DNA from: Frateuria soli
GTDB lineage: Bacteria; Pseudomonadota; Gammaproteobacteria; Xanthomonadales; Rhodanobacteraceae
NCBI RefSeq assembly: GCF_021117385.1
Contig: NZ_CP088252.1
Location: forward strand, 558,001-622,000
Direction of reading: 5' to 3'
DNA length: 64,000 nt
The notes under the pieces were generated by a model. It made no database searches. It had not been told where the DNA came from and worked only from the letters and a program-made list of their open reading frames with translations. Made by a program: the position numbers and the translations under genes. Shown here in pieces: positions 16,591 through 29,262 of the stretch (its first letter is position 1; each line of letters starts with the position of its first letter).

Positions 16591-17990
16591 GCGAACCACC
16601 CGTGCAGCATGAAGCCTTCGCGTTCGCCGACCGGGCAGTAGGCCCAGGCGCGTTGTCCGGCGGCGGTTTCGACCACGTAGTAATCGCGTCGCACGTCGCC
16701 GTCCCACCAGCCGCTCTCGACACGCTCGGGGCCGGCCAGGATGCGCAGCCCGCGTTCGCGCAGCGGAATCGGTCGCGGCAGCAGCCAGCCGGGGCGGGGC
16801 AGGGGCGGGGCTTCGGCACTGTCGCCGTGATCGCGCCATGCGCGCTCGGGACGGTGATCGGCGCGGATCGACAGGCCGTGCACGGCCTCGTCGCCCAGCC
16901 GCGCGCGCAGGCGTTCGCGCAGCTGTTCCCAGGGCACCGCCTGTTGCGGACGTACGTCGAACAGGTCACGGCCGGCCGGCACGAACGGCGGCAGTTCGCG
17001 TGCGATCAGTTGCAGGGCGCGTACCGGCGCGGCCAGTTGCACCAGGTCGAGCCGGCCGCGGGCCAGTTCGAACAGCATGCCCGCATCACGCTCGGGGGCA
17101 AGCAGGCCGACCGGCACTTCGGTGGCGGCGCCGCGTTCGTGCTCCAGCCGCAGCACGAAGCGCTGCACGCCGCCGTCGCGACCGGCCAGGTACGCGGCGA
17201 GATCGCCGGTCATGCGACGCAGCGGGAACAGCAACTGCCCGGTGGCACCGACCTCGTAGTTGAATTCGATGCGCGATTCGAAATGGTCCGGCGGCTGGTA
17301 GCAGTCCAGCGGCGTGGCGAGCGCTCCGGTGAGGCGATCGAGCTGGTCGAGGGTGTCGGTGCCCACGCGCCGGCCCAGCGCCGCGCGCGGCAGGGCGTAG
17401 ACCTGGACGAGCCGGCGCAGGCCCATGCGGCGCAGGCTGTCGGCCGCCTCGGGCGGAAGACCGGCACGCTCCACCGGCAACTGGCCGAGGGCCTGCTTCA
17501 GCGGCGCGTCGTGGGTGATCGCCAGGCCGTCGTGCACGCCGGCCAGGGCGCGCGCGGCCCAGGGATTGGGCGCCAGTGCGATGCGGTGGCGGAAGCCGAG
17601 CGCGACCAGGTCCTCGCGCAGCAGCGCCTCCATCCGCGGCCAGGGGCCGAACAGGCGGAAGCTCGCCTCCACTTCGACCAGCAGCGAGGCCGGCATCTGC
17701 CGGCTGACCTGCGCGCCGTAGCGGTAGGCCCAGGCGGCGAGGAAATCGTGCCAGCGCGTGGTTTCGGCCGGATCGTGCTCGACCGTGGCGAAGCGCGCGC
17801 AGATCGCCTGCGCGGTGGCCAACGGCAGGCCCGCGCGCAGGCCTTGTGCCTTCGCCGCGGCGTTGACCGCGCGCAGTACGCGCCGCTGCACGGGGCCGTC
17901 GACCAGCACCAGCGGCTCGTCGGGATCGGCATGACGACGAAGGACGCCATCGAGCGCCAGCTGCGGCAACAGGATGCAGGCCCACAACAT
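16587..17990 (-). CDS. imuB: Y-family polymerase homologue ImuB
   Basis: This is a 467-residue DinB-like protein. The N-terminus MLWACILLPQLALDGVLRR lacks the usual catalytic aspartate of Y-family motif I, as expected for ImuB, which is a non-catalytic adaptor. A GQLLFPL stretch near residue 250 is a candidate beta-clamp-binding motif. The C-terminus (GWWDGDVRRDYYVVETAAGQ, then LHGWFA) is the conserved ImuB tail. ImuB links ImuA, DnaE2 and the sliding clamp. The start at 17990 was chosen by homology; the gene begins 10 bases after the imuA stop. Confidence 0.93.
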   Translation of the reverse strand: MLWACILLPQLALDGVLRRHADPDEPLVLVDGPVQRRVLRAVNAAAKAQGLRAGLPLATAQAICARFATVEHDPAETTRWHDFLAAWAYRYGAQVSRQMPASLLVEVEASFRLFGPWPRMEALLREDLVALGFRHRIALAPNPWAARALAGVHDGLAITHDAPLKQALGQLPVERAGLPPEAADSLRRMGLRRLVQVYALPRAALGRRVGTDTLDQLDRLTGALATPLDCYQPPDHFESRIEFNYEVGATGQLLFPLRRMTGDLAAYLAGRDGGVQRFVLRLEHERGAATEVPVGLLAPERDAGMLFELARGRLDLVQLAAPVRALQLIARELPPFVPAGRDLFDVRPQQAVPWEQLRERLRARLGDEAVHGLSIRADHRPERAWRDHGDSAEAPPLPRPGWLLPRPIPLRERGLRILAGPERVESGWWDGDVRRDYYVVETAAGQRAWAYCPVGEREGFMLHGWFA

Positions 17991-18000
17991 GCCGTGGGCC

Positions 18001-18672
18001 TCAGGCGCGATCCGGGACAGCCGTGACGTGGCTGTCCGGGATGGTTTCGGGCGTGCCCACCGGCAGCGGCCAGGGCAGCGGCTGCGACGGCGGGTTGCCA
18101 CCGCGGCACTTGAGCACGCGCAGGCGCGCGGGGCGGGTTTCCAGCACCAACCGCAGCGCGGCGGGCGAGGCGTGGACCGCCGCCGACGCGGGGCGCATCG
18201 CTACGCCCAAGCACTGGCCGGTTTCGGCCGCCAGTTGCAGCCGGCGCAGCGTGCGGTCGTCGGCCTGCTGCGGCCAGCACAGCACGGCCGCGCAGGCAGC
18301 CGAGCGCAGGCATTGTTCGGTCGCCCAGGGCACGTCTCGTGGCTCGGCACGCACCACCTGCAGCCGCTCCAGCCGCACGCCCGCGTGGGCCCAGGCGGCG
18401 GGGAAGGGCAGGTAGGGCGGACCGATCAGCGCCACCCGCCCGCCGGCCTGCGTCAGGCGCGCGAGCGTGGGCCACAGCAGGCCAAGTTCGCCGATGCCGT
18501 CGAGCGGCAGCAGCACTTCGCTCAGTGCGCCTTCGGGCCAGCCGCCGCTGGGCAGTGCGGTGTCCAGCAACGGGAAGCCGGTCGGCTGGCGCGAGGGCGG
18601 ACGTGCCTGCGGCTGGCCGCGCCAGAGGCGGCGGGCATCGAACAGGTGATCGAGGGCGACGACGTTGCTCAT
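18001..18672 (-). CDS. imuA: Translesion synthesis accessory protein ImuA
   Basis: This is a 223-residue RecA-like ImuA/SulA-related protein. MSNVVALDHLFDARRLWRG and TGFPLLDTALPSGGWPEGALSEVLL are typical of proteobacterial ImuA; the Walker A lysine seen in RecA is absent in the GGWPEGALSEVLL loop. It cooperates with ImuB and DnaE2 in damage-induced mutagenesis and binds RecA in other species. ATG 18672 was preferred over one 18 bases upstream. It is the second gene of the lexA-led group; 199 bases with repeats separate it from lexA. Confidence 0.92.
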   Translation of the reverse strand: MSNVVALDHLFDARRLWRGQPQARPPSRQPTGFPLLDTALPSGGWPEGALSEVLLPLDGIGELGLLWPTLARLTQAGGRVALIGPPYLPFPAAWAHAGVRLERLQVVRAEPRDVPWATEQCLRSAACAAVLCWPQQADDRTLRRLQLAAETGQCLGVAMRPASAAVHASPAALRLVLETRPARLRVLKCRGGNPPSQPLPWPLPVGTPETIPDSHVTAVPDRA

Positions 18673-18690
18673 GCGCGCGCAGCCGTGCAA

Positions 18691-18740
18691 GGGGCTTCAG
18701 CCCGCCATGGGCGCATGGAGCGGAGGACTGAAGCCCGCCC
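18691..18740. repeat. Palindromic repeat, family C
   Basis: GGGGCTTCAGCCCGCC and, after a 20-base loop, ACTGAAGCCCGCCC form an inverted pair around CTTCAG/CTGAAG. It is a different core from families A and B. It lies in the lexA-imuA gap. Confidence 0.75.
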
Positions 18741-18817
18741 TGCGGAACTGTTGGTGACGATGAAGGTGTCCATGTGTGTATTACGTCGCTTCGAGCGAGG
18801 TGCGAGGCCAGCCTTGG

Positions 18818-18854
18818 CCCCTCACCCCGGCCCCCTCCCCACGGGGAGAGGAGG
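18818..18854. repeat. CTCTCCCC-type short element
   Basis: GCCCCTCACCCCGGCCCCCT is followed by CCCCACGGGGAGAGGAGG, with a CTCCCC...GGGGAG inverted pair. It is the same element type as in the arrays at 12785, 29301, 39494 and 54362. It lies just after the lexA stop codon. Confidence 0.8.
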
Positions 18855-18871
18855 CAGTGCATGGAAGGGCA

Positions 18872-19477
18872 TCAGCCGGGCCTCACCAGTCCGGCGAACA
18901 GGCCCTCGATGGCGAAGTCGGTGGCGCGCGGGTCCACTTCGATCGGCGCATAGGCGGGATTGCGCGGCAGCAGGCGGACGCGGCCGTCCCTGCGTTCGAA
19001 CCGCTTGACGGTGAACTCGCCTTCCAGCCGCGCCACCACGGTCTGGCCATGGCGCGCCTCGGGCGTGCGATGCACGCCGATCAGGTCGCCGGGGAGGATG
19101 CCGTCCAGCAGCATCGAATCGCCCACCACTTCCAGCAGGTAGTCCGGCTTGAGGCGGAACAGCGAAGCATCCAGCGCCACTTCGCGACGGACCTCGGCGT
19201 CCGAACCGATCGGCCGGCCCGCCGCCACGCGGCCCAGCAGCGGCACCGTGAGTGCCGGCAGCGGCGGCGGCTGCCGCAGACGGATGCCGCGCGCCTGGCC
19301 GGGCACCAGTTCGATGTGGCCCTCGCGCGCCAGCGCTTCCAGGTGCAGTCGCGCCGAGCGGTTCTGTTTCAGGCCCAGCGCGGCGGCGATCTGCAGCTGC
19401 GAAGGCGGGTAGCCGTGCACCGCGATGTGTTCTCGCAGGTAGTCGAGCAGGGCTTGGCGGGTGGGGCTGAGAATCAT
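18872..19477 (-). CDS. lexA: LexA repressor (cassette-associated, LexA2 type)
   Basis: This is a 201-residue LexA. Winged helix-turn-helix is at 1-65 ([19 protein letters not shown] replaces the usual SPSxREI), the self-cleavage Ala86-Gly87 lies in RVAAGRPIG, the catalytic Ser121 in VGDSMLLDG and Lys158 in FTVKRF. The divergent recognition helix suits the unusual TACTAATATTAGTA operator directly upstream. It represses the SOS-type mutasome genes imuA-imuB-dnaE2 on the same strand and presumably itself. The start at 19477 has no Shine-Dalgarno, and the operator ends 2 bases before it, which implies a leaderless mRNA. A second, canonical lexA may exist elsewhere in the genome. Confidence 0.95.
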   Translation of the reverse strand: MILSPTRQALLDYLREHIAVHGYPPSQLQIAAALGLKQNRSARLHLEALAREGHIELVPGQARGIRLRQPPPLPALTVPLLGRVAAGRPIGSDAEVRREVALDASLFRLKPDYLLEVVGDSMLLDGILPGDLIGVHRTPEARHGQTVVARLEGEFTVKRFERRDGRVRLLPRNPAYAPIEVDPRATDFAIEGLFAGLVRPG

Positions 19478-19479
19478 GT

Positions 19480-19493
19480 TACTAATATTAGTA
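19480..19493. promoter_or_regulatory. LexA operator / promoter of the lexA-imuAB-dnaE2 group
   Basis: TACTAATATTAGTA is a perfect 14-bp palindrome and resembles the xanthomonad LexA box (TTAG-N6-TACTA type). On the minus strand it contains TAATAT followed by 7 bases and then the lexA ATG, so this hexamer can serve as the -10 element with transcription starting at the A of ATG. LexA binding would cover the core promoter. The divergent kinase gene begins 138 bases away and could share the site. Confidence 0.85.
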
Positions 19494-19630
19494 CACCGGG
19501 GAAGGTCGCGGCAGGGGGATGCTTTTGGCATCATTTCGTGAAGGGGAATCCGGCGATTTGCCGAAGGCGTGAAGATCCGGGGGGACTTCAATGTGTCCGC
19601 CCAGGACTTCAGGCGCGTGGGGGGAAGCAC

Positions 19631-22600
19631 ATGGTGTCCGCTTTGCTGCTGGGCGTTGGCTTGCTGCTGGGTATCCCCGCGGCGGGCGCCAACGCACCGG
19701 CCTCCGCTCCCGTCGAAGCGGCCCCGAACCGGGTTCTGCCGACCCCGCAGTTCCGTCGCTACGGCAGCGCCGATGGCCTGCCCAGCAGCCTGGTCTACGC
19801 CGCCGTGCAGGCACCCGACGGCACCATGTGGTTCGGTACCAAGAACGGCATCGCGCGTTTCGATGGCGTGGAGTTCGAAAACTTCCGCCACATCTCCGGC
19901 GAGCCGGGCTCCCTGGCCGGCAACGGCATTTCCTCGTTGCTGATCGACCGCCAGGGCCGACTGTGGGCCGCCGGCCTGGACGCGGGCCTGAACCGGTTCG
20001 ATGCGGCCACCGGCACGTTCAGGCACTGGCAGCACGACCCGACCGATCCCGGCAGCCTGGTGAGCGAGAAGGTCTGGGCAATGGCGCAGACGGCCGACGG
20101 CAGCCTCTGGGTAGGTACCCGTTCCGGGCTGGACCGCATGCGCGCGGACGGCAGTTTCGAGCACGTCGTCAACCCGCTGCTCGGACCCAGCCCCGCCGAC
20201 CTCGGCGAGGTGGCCGCGCTCTACGTCGACCCTCGCCAGCGCCTGTGGGTCGGCAGCGTCCACGGCATCTTCAGGCGTGACGCGGACGGCAGCTGGCACC
20301 GGGTGCTGCCGGCCGATCCGGCGCAGACGATGGATGCCTGGCGCATCGACGGCAGCGGCGACGAGGTGCGCATCGCCACCGTGCGCGGGCTGCTGGTCAT
20401 CGGTCCCGACGGCCGCGCGCACCGTTTCGCCCGCGATGCGTTGCCCGACATCAACATCATGACAAGTACCCGCGACCATGCCGGCCGGCTGTGGATCGGC
20501 ACCCAGCGGGGCCTGTTCCTGCAGGAACAGCCGGACGGGCCGGTGCTGCCGGTGATGAACCGCCCGGTGCTCTACGGCAACCTGCCCGGCACCTGGGTGT
20601 GGCAGCTCTACGTCGACCGCGAAGGCGGCCTGTGGGTGACCACCCTCGATGGCGGCGTGGCCTACCTCGCGCCCGGCTGGTACAGCTTCAGCCGCTACAC
20701 CCATATCCCGGACAATCCGGCCAGCCTGCGCGATTCGGTGGCGACCACCATGGCGCGCGGCCGTGACGGGCGGCACATCTGGGTCGGCGAACGCGACGGC
20801 AGGGTGGATCGCCTGGACCCCTACACCGGCGCCGTGGAGCACGTGCTGTCCGGGTTGCGCGGCGACGTGCTGGGCATGACCGAGGGCGAGGGCGGCCGCC
20901 TGTGGGTCGCGGTGCAGGGGACGCTCTATCGCACCCGGGGTTCGCGCGTGGATGCGGTCGATCCCGAAGGCCTGATGTTCCGCCATCCGCTGGAAGTCGA
21001 GCCTGGCCCCGATCACCGCCTGTACGTGCGCACCTTCCGCGAGGGCCTGTTCCGCGTCGACCCGGACACCCTGGAGGTGACCCGCGTGCCGATGCACCAG
21101 GCCGACGACAAGATGCTGTGGGGGGCGCAGATGACGCTCAACGACCGTGGCACCTTCTACTACGCCAGCGAAGGCGGCCTGATGCGGCTGGACCGGACGC
21201 ACAGCTTCTTCGAGCCGGTGCCGGGCGGTCCTGCCGGCGTTTCCGTGGAGGCCTTCAGCTTCTCGTCCGACGGCCTGTGGCTGGCCACGCCCGACGGGCT
21301 GCAGCAGTACCGCTACCACGATGACGGGCTGGCGCTGGTGCGCCACGTGGACATGGCGCACGGCTGGCCCTCGGTCGGCGTGGTCGACATGCGCGTGGAC
21401 GCGCGCGGGCGGGTGTGGATCTTCGGCACCGACGGCCTGTGGCGCTTCGATCCGGACACCGGGCGCTTCCGCTCGTTCGGCCTGCAGGATGGGCTGAGCA
21501 ACGCCGAGTTCTCGCGCGGTTTCGCGCTGATGCCCGACGGCAACCTCTATGCGCCGACGCTCGGCGGCGTGGTCGCCTTCAATCCCGACCGCGTATGCGA
21601 GCAGGCCACCGTGCCGCAACTGGCGCTGACCCGCGTGCGGGTGCGCCGCCATGGCCAGCTGACCGAGCTGCCGCTGGGCCCGGGCCCGGTCGAGGTGGAC
21701 TGGCGCGATCGCGAGCTGGGCGTGGAGGCGCGGGTGTTCTCCTACGTCGACCCTTCGGCCAACCGCTACCGCTTCCGGCTCGACGGCCTGGACGGCAGCT
21801 GGATCGACGTCGGCAGCCGTGGCCAGCGCGACTTCGCCGGCCTGGCCGCCGGCGACTACACGCTCAGGGTGATGGCGGTCGGCGCCGGTGGCGCCTGGGC
21901 GCACCTGGCTGCGCCGCTGCGCATCCACGTCGAGGCGCCGCCGTGGGTGCGCTGGTGGGCCTGGCTGACCTACGCCATCACGCTGCTGCTGGTGGTGTGG
22001 ATGGCGCTGCGGGTATGGCGCCGGCGCATCGCGCAGCGCCATCGCATCGCGTTGGCCGAACAACAGCGCTGTCTGGCGGAAGAAGCCAGCGCGGCCAAGA
22101 CACAGTTCCTGGCCACGCTCAGCCACGAGATCCGCACGCCGATGACCGGCGTGATGGGTATGGCCGAACTGCTGCTATCCACGCCGCTCAAGCCCGAGCA
22201 GCGCGAATACACCCTGGCCATGCAGCGCTCCGGCGGCATGCTGCTCAAGCTGCTCAACGACGCGCTCGACCTGGCCCGCATCGAGGCCGGCCGGCTGGAG
22301 CTGGAGCTGGAGCCGTTCGATCCGCGCCAGGTAGTCGAGGACGTGGCTCAACTGCAACTGGGCCATGCCCAGGTCAAGCGACTCTCGCTCACGGTGGAGC
22401 TGGACGGCGACCTGCCGCCACGCGTCGTGGGCGATGCCGTGCGCATCAAGCAGGTGCTGCTCAATATCACCCACAACGCGTTGAAGTTCACCGAATACGG
22501 CAGCGTCAGGCTGCGCGCCGAGTGCGACGCTGAAGGCCTGGTCTTCAGCGTCGTCGACACCGGGCCGGGCATCCCGGAGGCTGCGCAGGCCCGGCTGTTC

Positions 22601-23215
22601 CATCGTTTCGAGCAGGTCGAAGGCCCGCAACGACGCGCCGGCAGCGGTCTCGGACTGGCGATCTGCCGCGAGCTGGTCGGCATGATGGGCGGCAGCATCG
22701 AACTCGAGTCGCACGTGGCCCAGGGAAGCACCTTCCGCGTGCGCCTGCCGTTGCAGCTGCCCGAGGACGCCGTCAGCATGCCCGTCCTCGCGCAAGCGCC
22801 GGTCGGCGGGTCGCTGCACGTGCTGCTGGTCGAGGACGACACGATCGTCGCCGCAGTCATCCGCGGCCAGCTCGAACGCCAGTGCCACCGCGTCTGCTAC
22901 GTCGCCAACGGCCTGGGGGCGCTCGCCGAACTGGACCAGTCGCGTTTCGACGTCGTGCTGCTGGACCTGGACCTGCCGGGCGTCGACGGCTTCCAGGTCG
23001 CGCGCCTGGTCCGTCAGCGCGAGGAGGCCGGCCGGCGCGTTCCGATCATCGCCATCACCGCCCGTTCCGGTGGCGACGAGGAAGCCTGCGCGCACGAGGC
23101 GGGAATGGATGCGATCCTGCGCAAGCCGTTCAGTAGCGAGGTGCTGGCCGAGCTGTTCGTGGCGCTCGTGCCCGGACCGGCCATGCCCGCGGACGAGGTG
23201 GCCGATCCGGCCTGA
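19631..23215 (+). CDS. Hybrid two-component sensor kinase with periplasmic propeller
   Basis: This is a 1194-residue one-protein signalling system. In order: signal peptide (1-24), two beta-propellers made of about 14 Reg_prop repeats ([13 protein letters not shown] and GTRSGLDRM types, about 40-680), a Y_Y_Y domain (to about 765), one membrane helix (about 773-795), HisKA with [13 protein letters not shown] (His about 830), HATPase with NALKFTEYG (about 950) and GSGLGLAI, and a receiver (about 1060-1185) with LLDLDLPG (Asp about 1112). It lacks the AraC output domain of Bacteroides-type hybrids, so output must go to another protein. The start has GGGGGGAAG upstream. It diverges from lexA. 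The ligand is unknown; polysaccharide or peptide sensing is common in the family. Confidence 0.9.
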   Translation: MVSALLLGVGLLLGIPAAGANAPASAPVEAAPNRVLPTPQFRRYGSADGLPSSLVYAAVQAPDGTMWFGTKNGIARFDGVEFENFRHISGEPGSLAGNGISSLLIDRQGRLWAAGLDAGLNRFDAATGTFRHWQHDPTDPGSLVSEKVWAMAQTADGSLWVGTRSGLDRMRADGSFEHVVNPLLGPSPADLGEVAALYVDPRQRLWVGSVHGIFRRDADGSWHRVLPADPAQTMDAWRIDGSGDEVRIATVRGLLVIGPDGRAHRFARDALPDINIMTSTRDHAGRLWIGTQRGLFLQEQPDGPVLPVMNRPVLYGNLPGTWVWQLYVDREGGLWVTTLDGGVAYLAPGWYSFSRYTHIPDNPASLRDSVATTMARGRDGRHIWVGERDGRVDRLDPYTGAVEHVLSGLRGDVLGMTEGEGGRLWVAVQGTLYRTRGSRVDAVDPEGLMFRHPLEVEPGPDHRLYVRTFREGLFRVDPDTLEVTRVPMHQADDKMLWGAQMTLNDRGTFYYASEGGLMRLDRTHSFFEPVPGGPAGVSVEAFSFSSDGLWLATPDGLQQYRYHDDGLALVRHVDMAHGWPSVGVVDMRVDARGRVWIFGTDGLWRFDPDTGRFRSFGLQDGLSNAEFSRGFALMPDGNLYAPTLGGVVAFNPDRVCEQATVPQLALTRVRVRRHGQLTELPLGPGPVEVDWRDRELGVEARVFSYVDPSANRYRFRLDGLDGSWIDVGSRGQRDFAGLAAGDYTLRVMAVGAGGAWAHLAAPLRIHVEAPPWVRWWAWLTYAITLLLVVWMALRVWRRRIAQRHRIALAEQQRCLAEEASAAKTQFLATLSHEIRTPMTGVMGMAELLLSTPLKPEQREYTLAMQRSGGMLLKLLNDALDLARIEAGRLELELEPFDPRQVVEDVAQLQLGHAQVKRLSLTVELDGDLPPRVVGDAVRIKQVLLNITHNALKFTEYGSVRLRAECDAEGLVFSVVDTGPGIPEAAQARLFHRFEQVEGPQRRAGSGLGLAICRELVGMMGGSIELESHVAQGSTFRVRLPLQLPEDAVSMPVLAQAPVGGSLHVLLVEDDTIVAAVIRGQLERQCHRVCYVANGLGALAELDQSRFDVVLLDLDLPGVDGFQVARLVRQREEAGRRVPIIAITARSGGDEEACAHEAGMDAILRKPFSSEVLAELFVALVPGPAMPADEVADPA

Positions 23216-23259
23216 CCGCGCCGGCCGCGTGACCGTCCGCCCCGGGTTGTCGCTCGGCG

Positions 23260-23508
23260 TCAGCTCAGGAGGAGCAGCCGGTGCGCGTCGTTGACCTGTT
23301 CCAGGGTGGCGTAGCAGTGCGCCATGACGCACGCGCCCGTCCATTCTGGCGCCGCGCTCGTCGCAGAGGTCATCGTCATGGGGTGATAAAGCTCGCCCCC
23401 GACGTTGAGCGTGGGCGGAAAAGTGAGGGCGGCATCGGTGACCTTGCTGATGACCTTTCCGTGATGGCTTCCGCCGGCCAGCAGGCATTTCCATGTCCGA
23501 TGATTCAC
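23260..23508 (-). CDS. Small protein of unknown function
   Basis: An 82-residue frame from a GTG at 23508 has AAGGGGAG upstream at a good distance. The sequence (TFPPTLNVGGELYHPMTMTS, then TGACVMAHCYATLEQVNDA) is not a shadow of another gene and has a balanced composition. No domain is recognised. It sits alone between the sensor kinase and tRNA-Phe, convergent with the kinase (45 bases apart). GC at third positions is lower than in its neighbours, which could mean recent acquisition or a non-coding region; confidence is moderate. Confidence 0.42.
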   Translation of the reverse strand: MNHRTWKCLLAGGSHHGKVISKVTDAALTFPPTLNVGGELYHPMTMTSATSAAPEWTGACVMAHCYATLEQVNDAHRLLLLS

Positions 23509-23651
23509 GAGCACGCTCCCCTTGCCTAGCCGGGCAAGATCGGTCCGGAAAGGTGAAGCGCATGTGAAATACGGGGCCGTGTCCCGAAGCCCCCGCGAGG
23601 CCGTCACCTGCCATCGAACGGCAACCGGGGGGGCACCGATACCGCCTGCGG

Positions 23652-23687
23652 GCAAAAGAAAAGGGCCCGCATGTCTGCGGGCCCTTT
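23652..23687 (-). terminator. Rho-independent terminator of tRNA-Phe
   Basis: On the minus strand AAAGGGCCCGC and GCGGGCCCTT form an 11-bp stem with a short loop, followed by TTTTCTTTT. It begins 7 bases after the tRNA 3' end. Confidence 0.92.
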
Positions 23688-23694
23688 GGACACC

Positions 23695-23770
23695 TGGTGG
23701 CCGGGGACGGAATCGAACCGCCGACACGGGGATTTTCAATCCCCTGCTCTACCAACTGAGCTACCCGGCC
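23695..23770 (-). tRNA. tRNA-Phe (anticodon GAA)
   Basis: The minus strand gives a complete 76-base cloverleaf. The acceptor stem is GGCCGGG pairing with CCCGGCC, the D arm is GCTCAGTTGGTAGAGC, the anticodon arm is GGGGA-TTGAAAA-TCCCC with GAA, the T arm is CGGCGGTTCGATTCCGTC-like, and the encoded end is ACCA. It is followed directly by a terminator. No integrase or duplicated 3' end is seen near it, so there is no sign of an integrated element. Confidence 0.98.
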
Positions 23771-23837
23771 GGGAGGAGTGCAGGACGCGTGGCGCGTGCT
23801 GCGGAGCCGCGCATTAAACAGGGTGCGAACGCTTGCG

Positions 23838-24116
23838 TCAAGGCTGGTCGGGGGCGACGTAGCCGGCGGGTTGGGCGACTTCGCCGCCGCCGAAGAAGTA
23901 CTTCTCCATCTCGCCGGCGAGGTACTGGCGGGTTTTCGCTTCGAGCGGGTTGAGCCGGTACTCGTTGATCAACATGGTCTGGTGGGCGAGCCATTGCTGC
24001 CAGGCCTGCCTGGAGACGTGCTCGTAGACGCGTTGGCCGAGCGGGCCTGGCCAGGGGGCGAAGTCGAGACCTTCGGCGTCGATGTCGAGTCTGGCGCAGT
24101 GGACGGTGCGGGGCAT
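23838..24116 (-). CDS. yggX: Fe(II)-trafficking / oxidative damage protection protein YggX
   Basis: This is a 92-residue protein with the YggX pattern: [19 protein letters not shown] with the conserved Cys7, [20 protein letters not shown], then [19 protein letters not shown] and [10 protein letters not shown]. YggX is a small cytoplasmic protein that protects labile Fe-S clusters from oxidation. The tail after GGGE is longer than in E. coli, as usual in xanthomonads. It lies downstream of mutY (an Fe-S enzyme) on the same strand, the yggX-mutY neighbourhood conserved in gammaproteobacteria, but a palindromic repeat now separates them. Confidence 0.95.
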   Translation of the reverse strand: MPRTVHCARLDIDAEGLDFAPWPGPLGQRVYEHVSRQAWQQWLAHQTMLINEYRLNPLEAKTRQYLAGEMEKYFFGGGEVAQPAGYVAPDQP

Positions 24117-24134
24117 GCGGATCTTCCTCGTTGC

Positions 24135-24234
24135 CGTTCGTCCTGAGCGTAGGCCGCGGGCCGGAGTCGAAGGATCGCGAGGCCGCGGCGCTTCGACTTC
24201 GCCCGCTTGCCGCGGGCTACGCTCAGCGCGAACG
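24135..24234. repeat. Palindromic repeat, family D
   Basis: CGTTCGTCCTGAGCGTAG and CTACGCTCAGCGCGAACG form the outer pair, and GGAGTCGAAGG/CGCTTCGACTTC the inner pair. It sits between mutY and yggX. The last 12 bases of mutY, including its stop codon, lie inside the element, so the repeat supplies the end of MutY. Confidence 0.85.
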
Positions 24235-25304
24235 GCTGGTGTGTGACGCGAGCGGTGGGTGCAATGTTCCGAGCAGGGTGCGCACGGGAGCGGGCAGGCC
24301 GAGGCTCGGCCACTCGTCGCGGGCGCACCAGCGCAGCGCCACATTATCGGCGATGGCGGGGTGGGCTGTCGCGCCGTCGAACAGCAGCGGCTCGACCTGG
24401 AGCCGGTAGTGGCTGAAGACGTGGACGAAGGGCGTGAGCGGTTGCGCGTCGTCCAGTTGCGCGTGCGTCTGCGCCAGTCGCCAGGCCGCTTCGTGGTCGG
24501 CCGCTTCGGGCAGGCTCCACAGCCCGGACCACACGCCGCTCGGACCGCGTCGCTCCAGCAGCACACGACCATGGCCATCGCGCAGCACCAGCATGGTGGT
24601 GGCGCGCGTGGGCAGCGTCTTGCCGGGCTTTGGCGTGGGCAGTTGCGCGGTGCGACCCTCGCGGCGGGCGACGCAGGCATCGGCCAGCGGACAGGCCGGG
24701 CAGAGCGGGCGCGAGCGCACGCAGACGGTGGCGCCAAGGTCCATGATCGCCTGGGTGTAGTCGGCCACGCGCGCGTGCGGCGTGTGCGCCTCGGCGCGCG
24801 CCCACAGCTGCTTCTCGACCGCGCCCTGGCCGGGGTGGCCCTCGATGCCGTGGTAGCGGGCAAGCACGCGCTTGACGTTGCCGTCGAGGATGGCGAAGCG
24901 CAGGCCGTGTGCCTGGGCGAGGATCGCGCCGGCGGTGGAGCGGCCGATGCCCGGCAGTGCGGCGAGCGCGTCGAAGTCGCGCGGCAGCTCGCCGCCGTGG
25001 TGTTCCACGCAAAGCTGCGCGGCGCGGTGCAGGAAGCGCGCGCGGCGGTAGTAGCCCAGGCCCGACCAGAGGGCGAGCACGCGGTCTTCGTCCGCTGCGG
25101 CCAGATCGGGCAACGTCGGCAACGCCCCGGTAAAGCGCAGGAAGTAGGGAATGACCGTGGCGACCTGGGTCTGCTGGAGCATCACCTCGGAAAGCCACAC
25201 GCGGTAGGCATCGCGGCGACCGCCCGGCGCGGGAGCCTGCCAGGGGAGATCGTGGCGCCCGTGGCGGTCGAACCAGGGCAGCAGGTCGGCGGCGAGGGTG
25301 GAGC

Positions 25305-25308
<4 letters not shown>
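24223..25308 (-). CDS. mutY: Adenine DNA glycosylase MutY
   Basis: This is a 361-residue glycosylase removing A opposite 8-oxoguanine. Visible are the [19 protein letters not shown] region with the catalytic Glu, the helix-hairpin-helix [13 protein letters not shown], Asp in the following VKRV/GATVC segment, the 4Fe-4S loop C-X6-C-X2-C-X5-C ([17 protein letters not shown]) and a C-terminal Nudix-like domain ([19 protein letters not shown]). Its start overlaps the AsmA-like gene stop by 4 bases (ATGA), so they are coupled. The last few residues and the stop codon come from a palindromic repeat. Confidence 0.95.
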
Positions 25309-28710
<3,402 letters not shown>

Positions 28711-28744
28711 GGCCATCCTCGAATCCACTCACAGGGAGACACCC

Positions 28745-29242
28745 ATGCGTAAGTTCCTGATCGCCGCCACCTTCGCACTCGCCGGTACCCTGGCCCTGTC
28801 GGCCTGCAACAAGCAGGAAGACAACCAGCAGGCCACCCAGCAGGCGGCCGCGCCGAAGCCGACCAACCCGAACGACGCCCAGGCGTGGAACGCCTACCTG
28901 GGCCAGATCGTGCAGAACAACATGCAGGGCATGACCGCCGAGCGGCCGTACGCCTACCTGGTGCCGGCCGGCGACGACGAAGACGCCCAGGCCAAGTACG
29001 ACCGCCAGTTGCAGAGCGTCCAGGACGTCATCGCCCGCGGCGTGCTGCCGGGCAACCTGCTGGCCTTCGCCGGCCCGAACTCGTCCAAGACCGCCCAGTT
29101 CGTGATTGACGCTTTCGCCGGCGCCAAGCCGGGCTCGTTCAAGGACGTGATCGTGCTGTTCATCGGCGACCAGGCGGACAAGGACCGCGTGATGACCGCG
29201 CTGCAGCCGACCGGTGCGACGGTGCGCTTCGTGGCGATGTAA
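28745..29242 (+). CDS. Lipoprotein of unknown function
   Basis: This is a 165-residue protein with a clean lipoprotein signal: MRKFLIAATFALAGTLALSAC puts the lipidated cysteine at residue 21. A Gln/Ala-rich linker follows, then a compact soluble domain with VIVLFIGDQADKDRVMTALQP near the end. No enzyme motif is seen; the domain is not recognised. CAGGGAGACA precedes the ATG. A strong hairpin terminator lies 21 bases after the stop. Confidence 0.82.
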   Translation: MRKFLIAATFALAGTLALSACNKQEDNQQATQQAAAPKPTNPNDAQAWNAYLGQIVQNNMQGMTAERPYAYLVPAGDDEDAQAKYDRQLQSVQDVIARGVLPGNLLAFAGPNSSKTAQFVIDAFAGAKPGSFKDVIVLFIGDQADKDRVMTALQPTGATVRFVAM

Positions 29243-29262
29243 GCCAGGCGCCCGCGCACTCG

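Noticed and set aside
18872-22126. A 1084-codon minus-strand frame that ends in LexA
   Set aside because: Only the last 201 codons are LexA; the upstream part is antisense to the sensor kinase, and the LexA operator lies directly before the lexA ATG.
23695-23770. Integrated element at tRNA-Phe
   Set aside because: No integrase, no duplicated tRNA 3' end and no shift in gene content were seen on either side.
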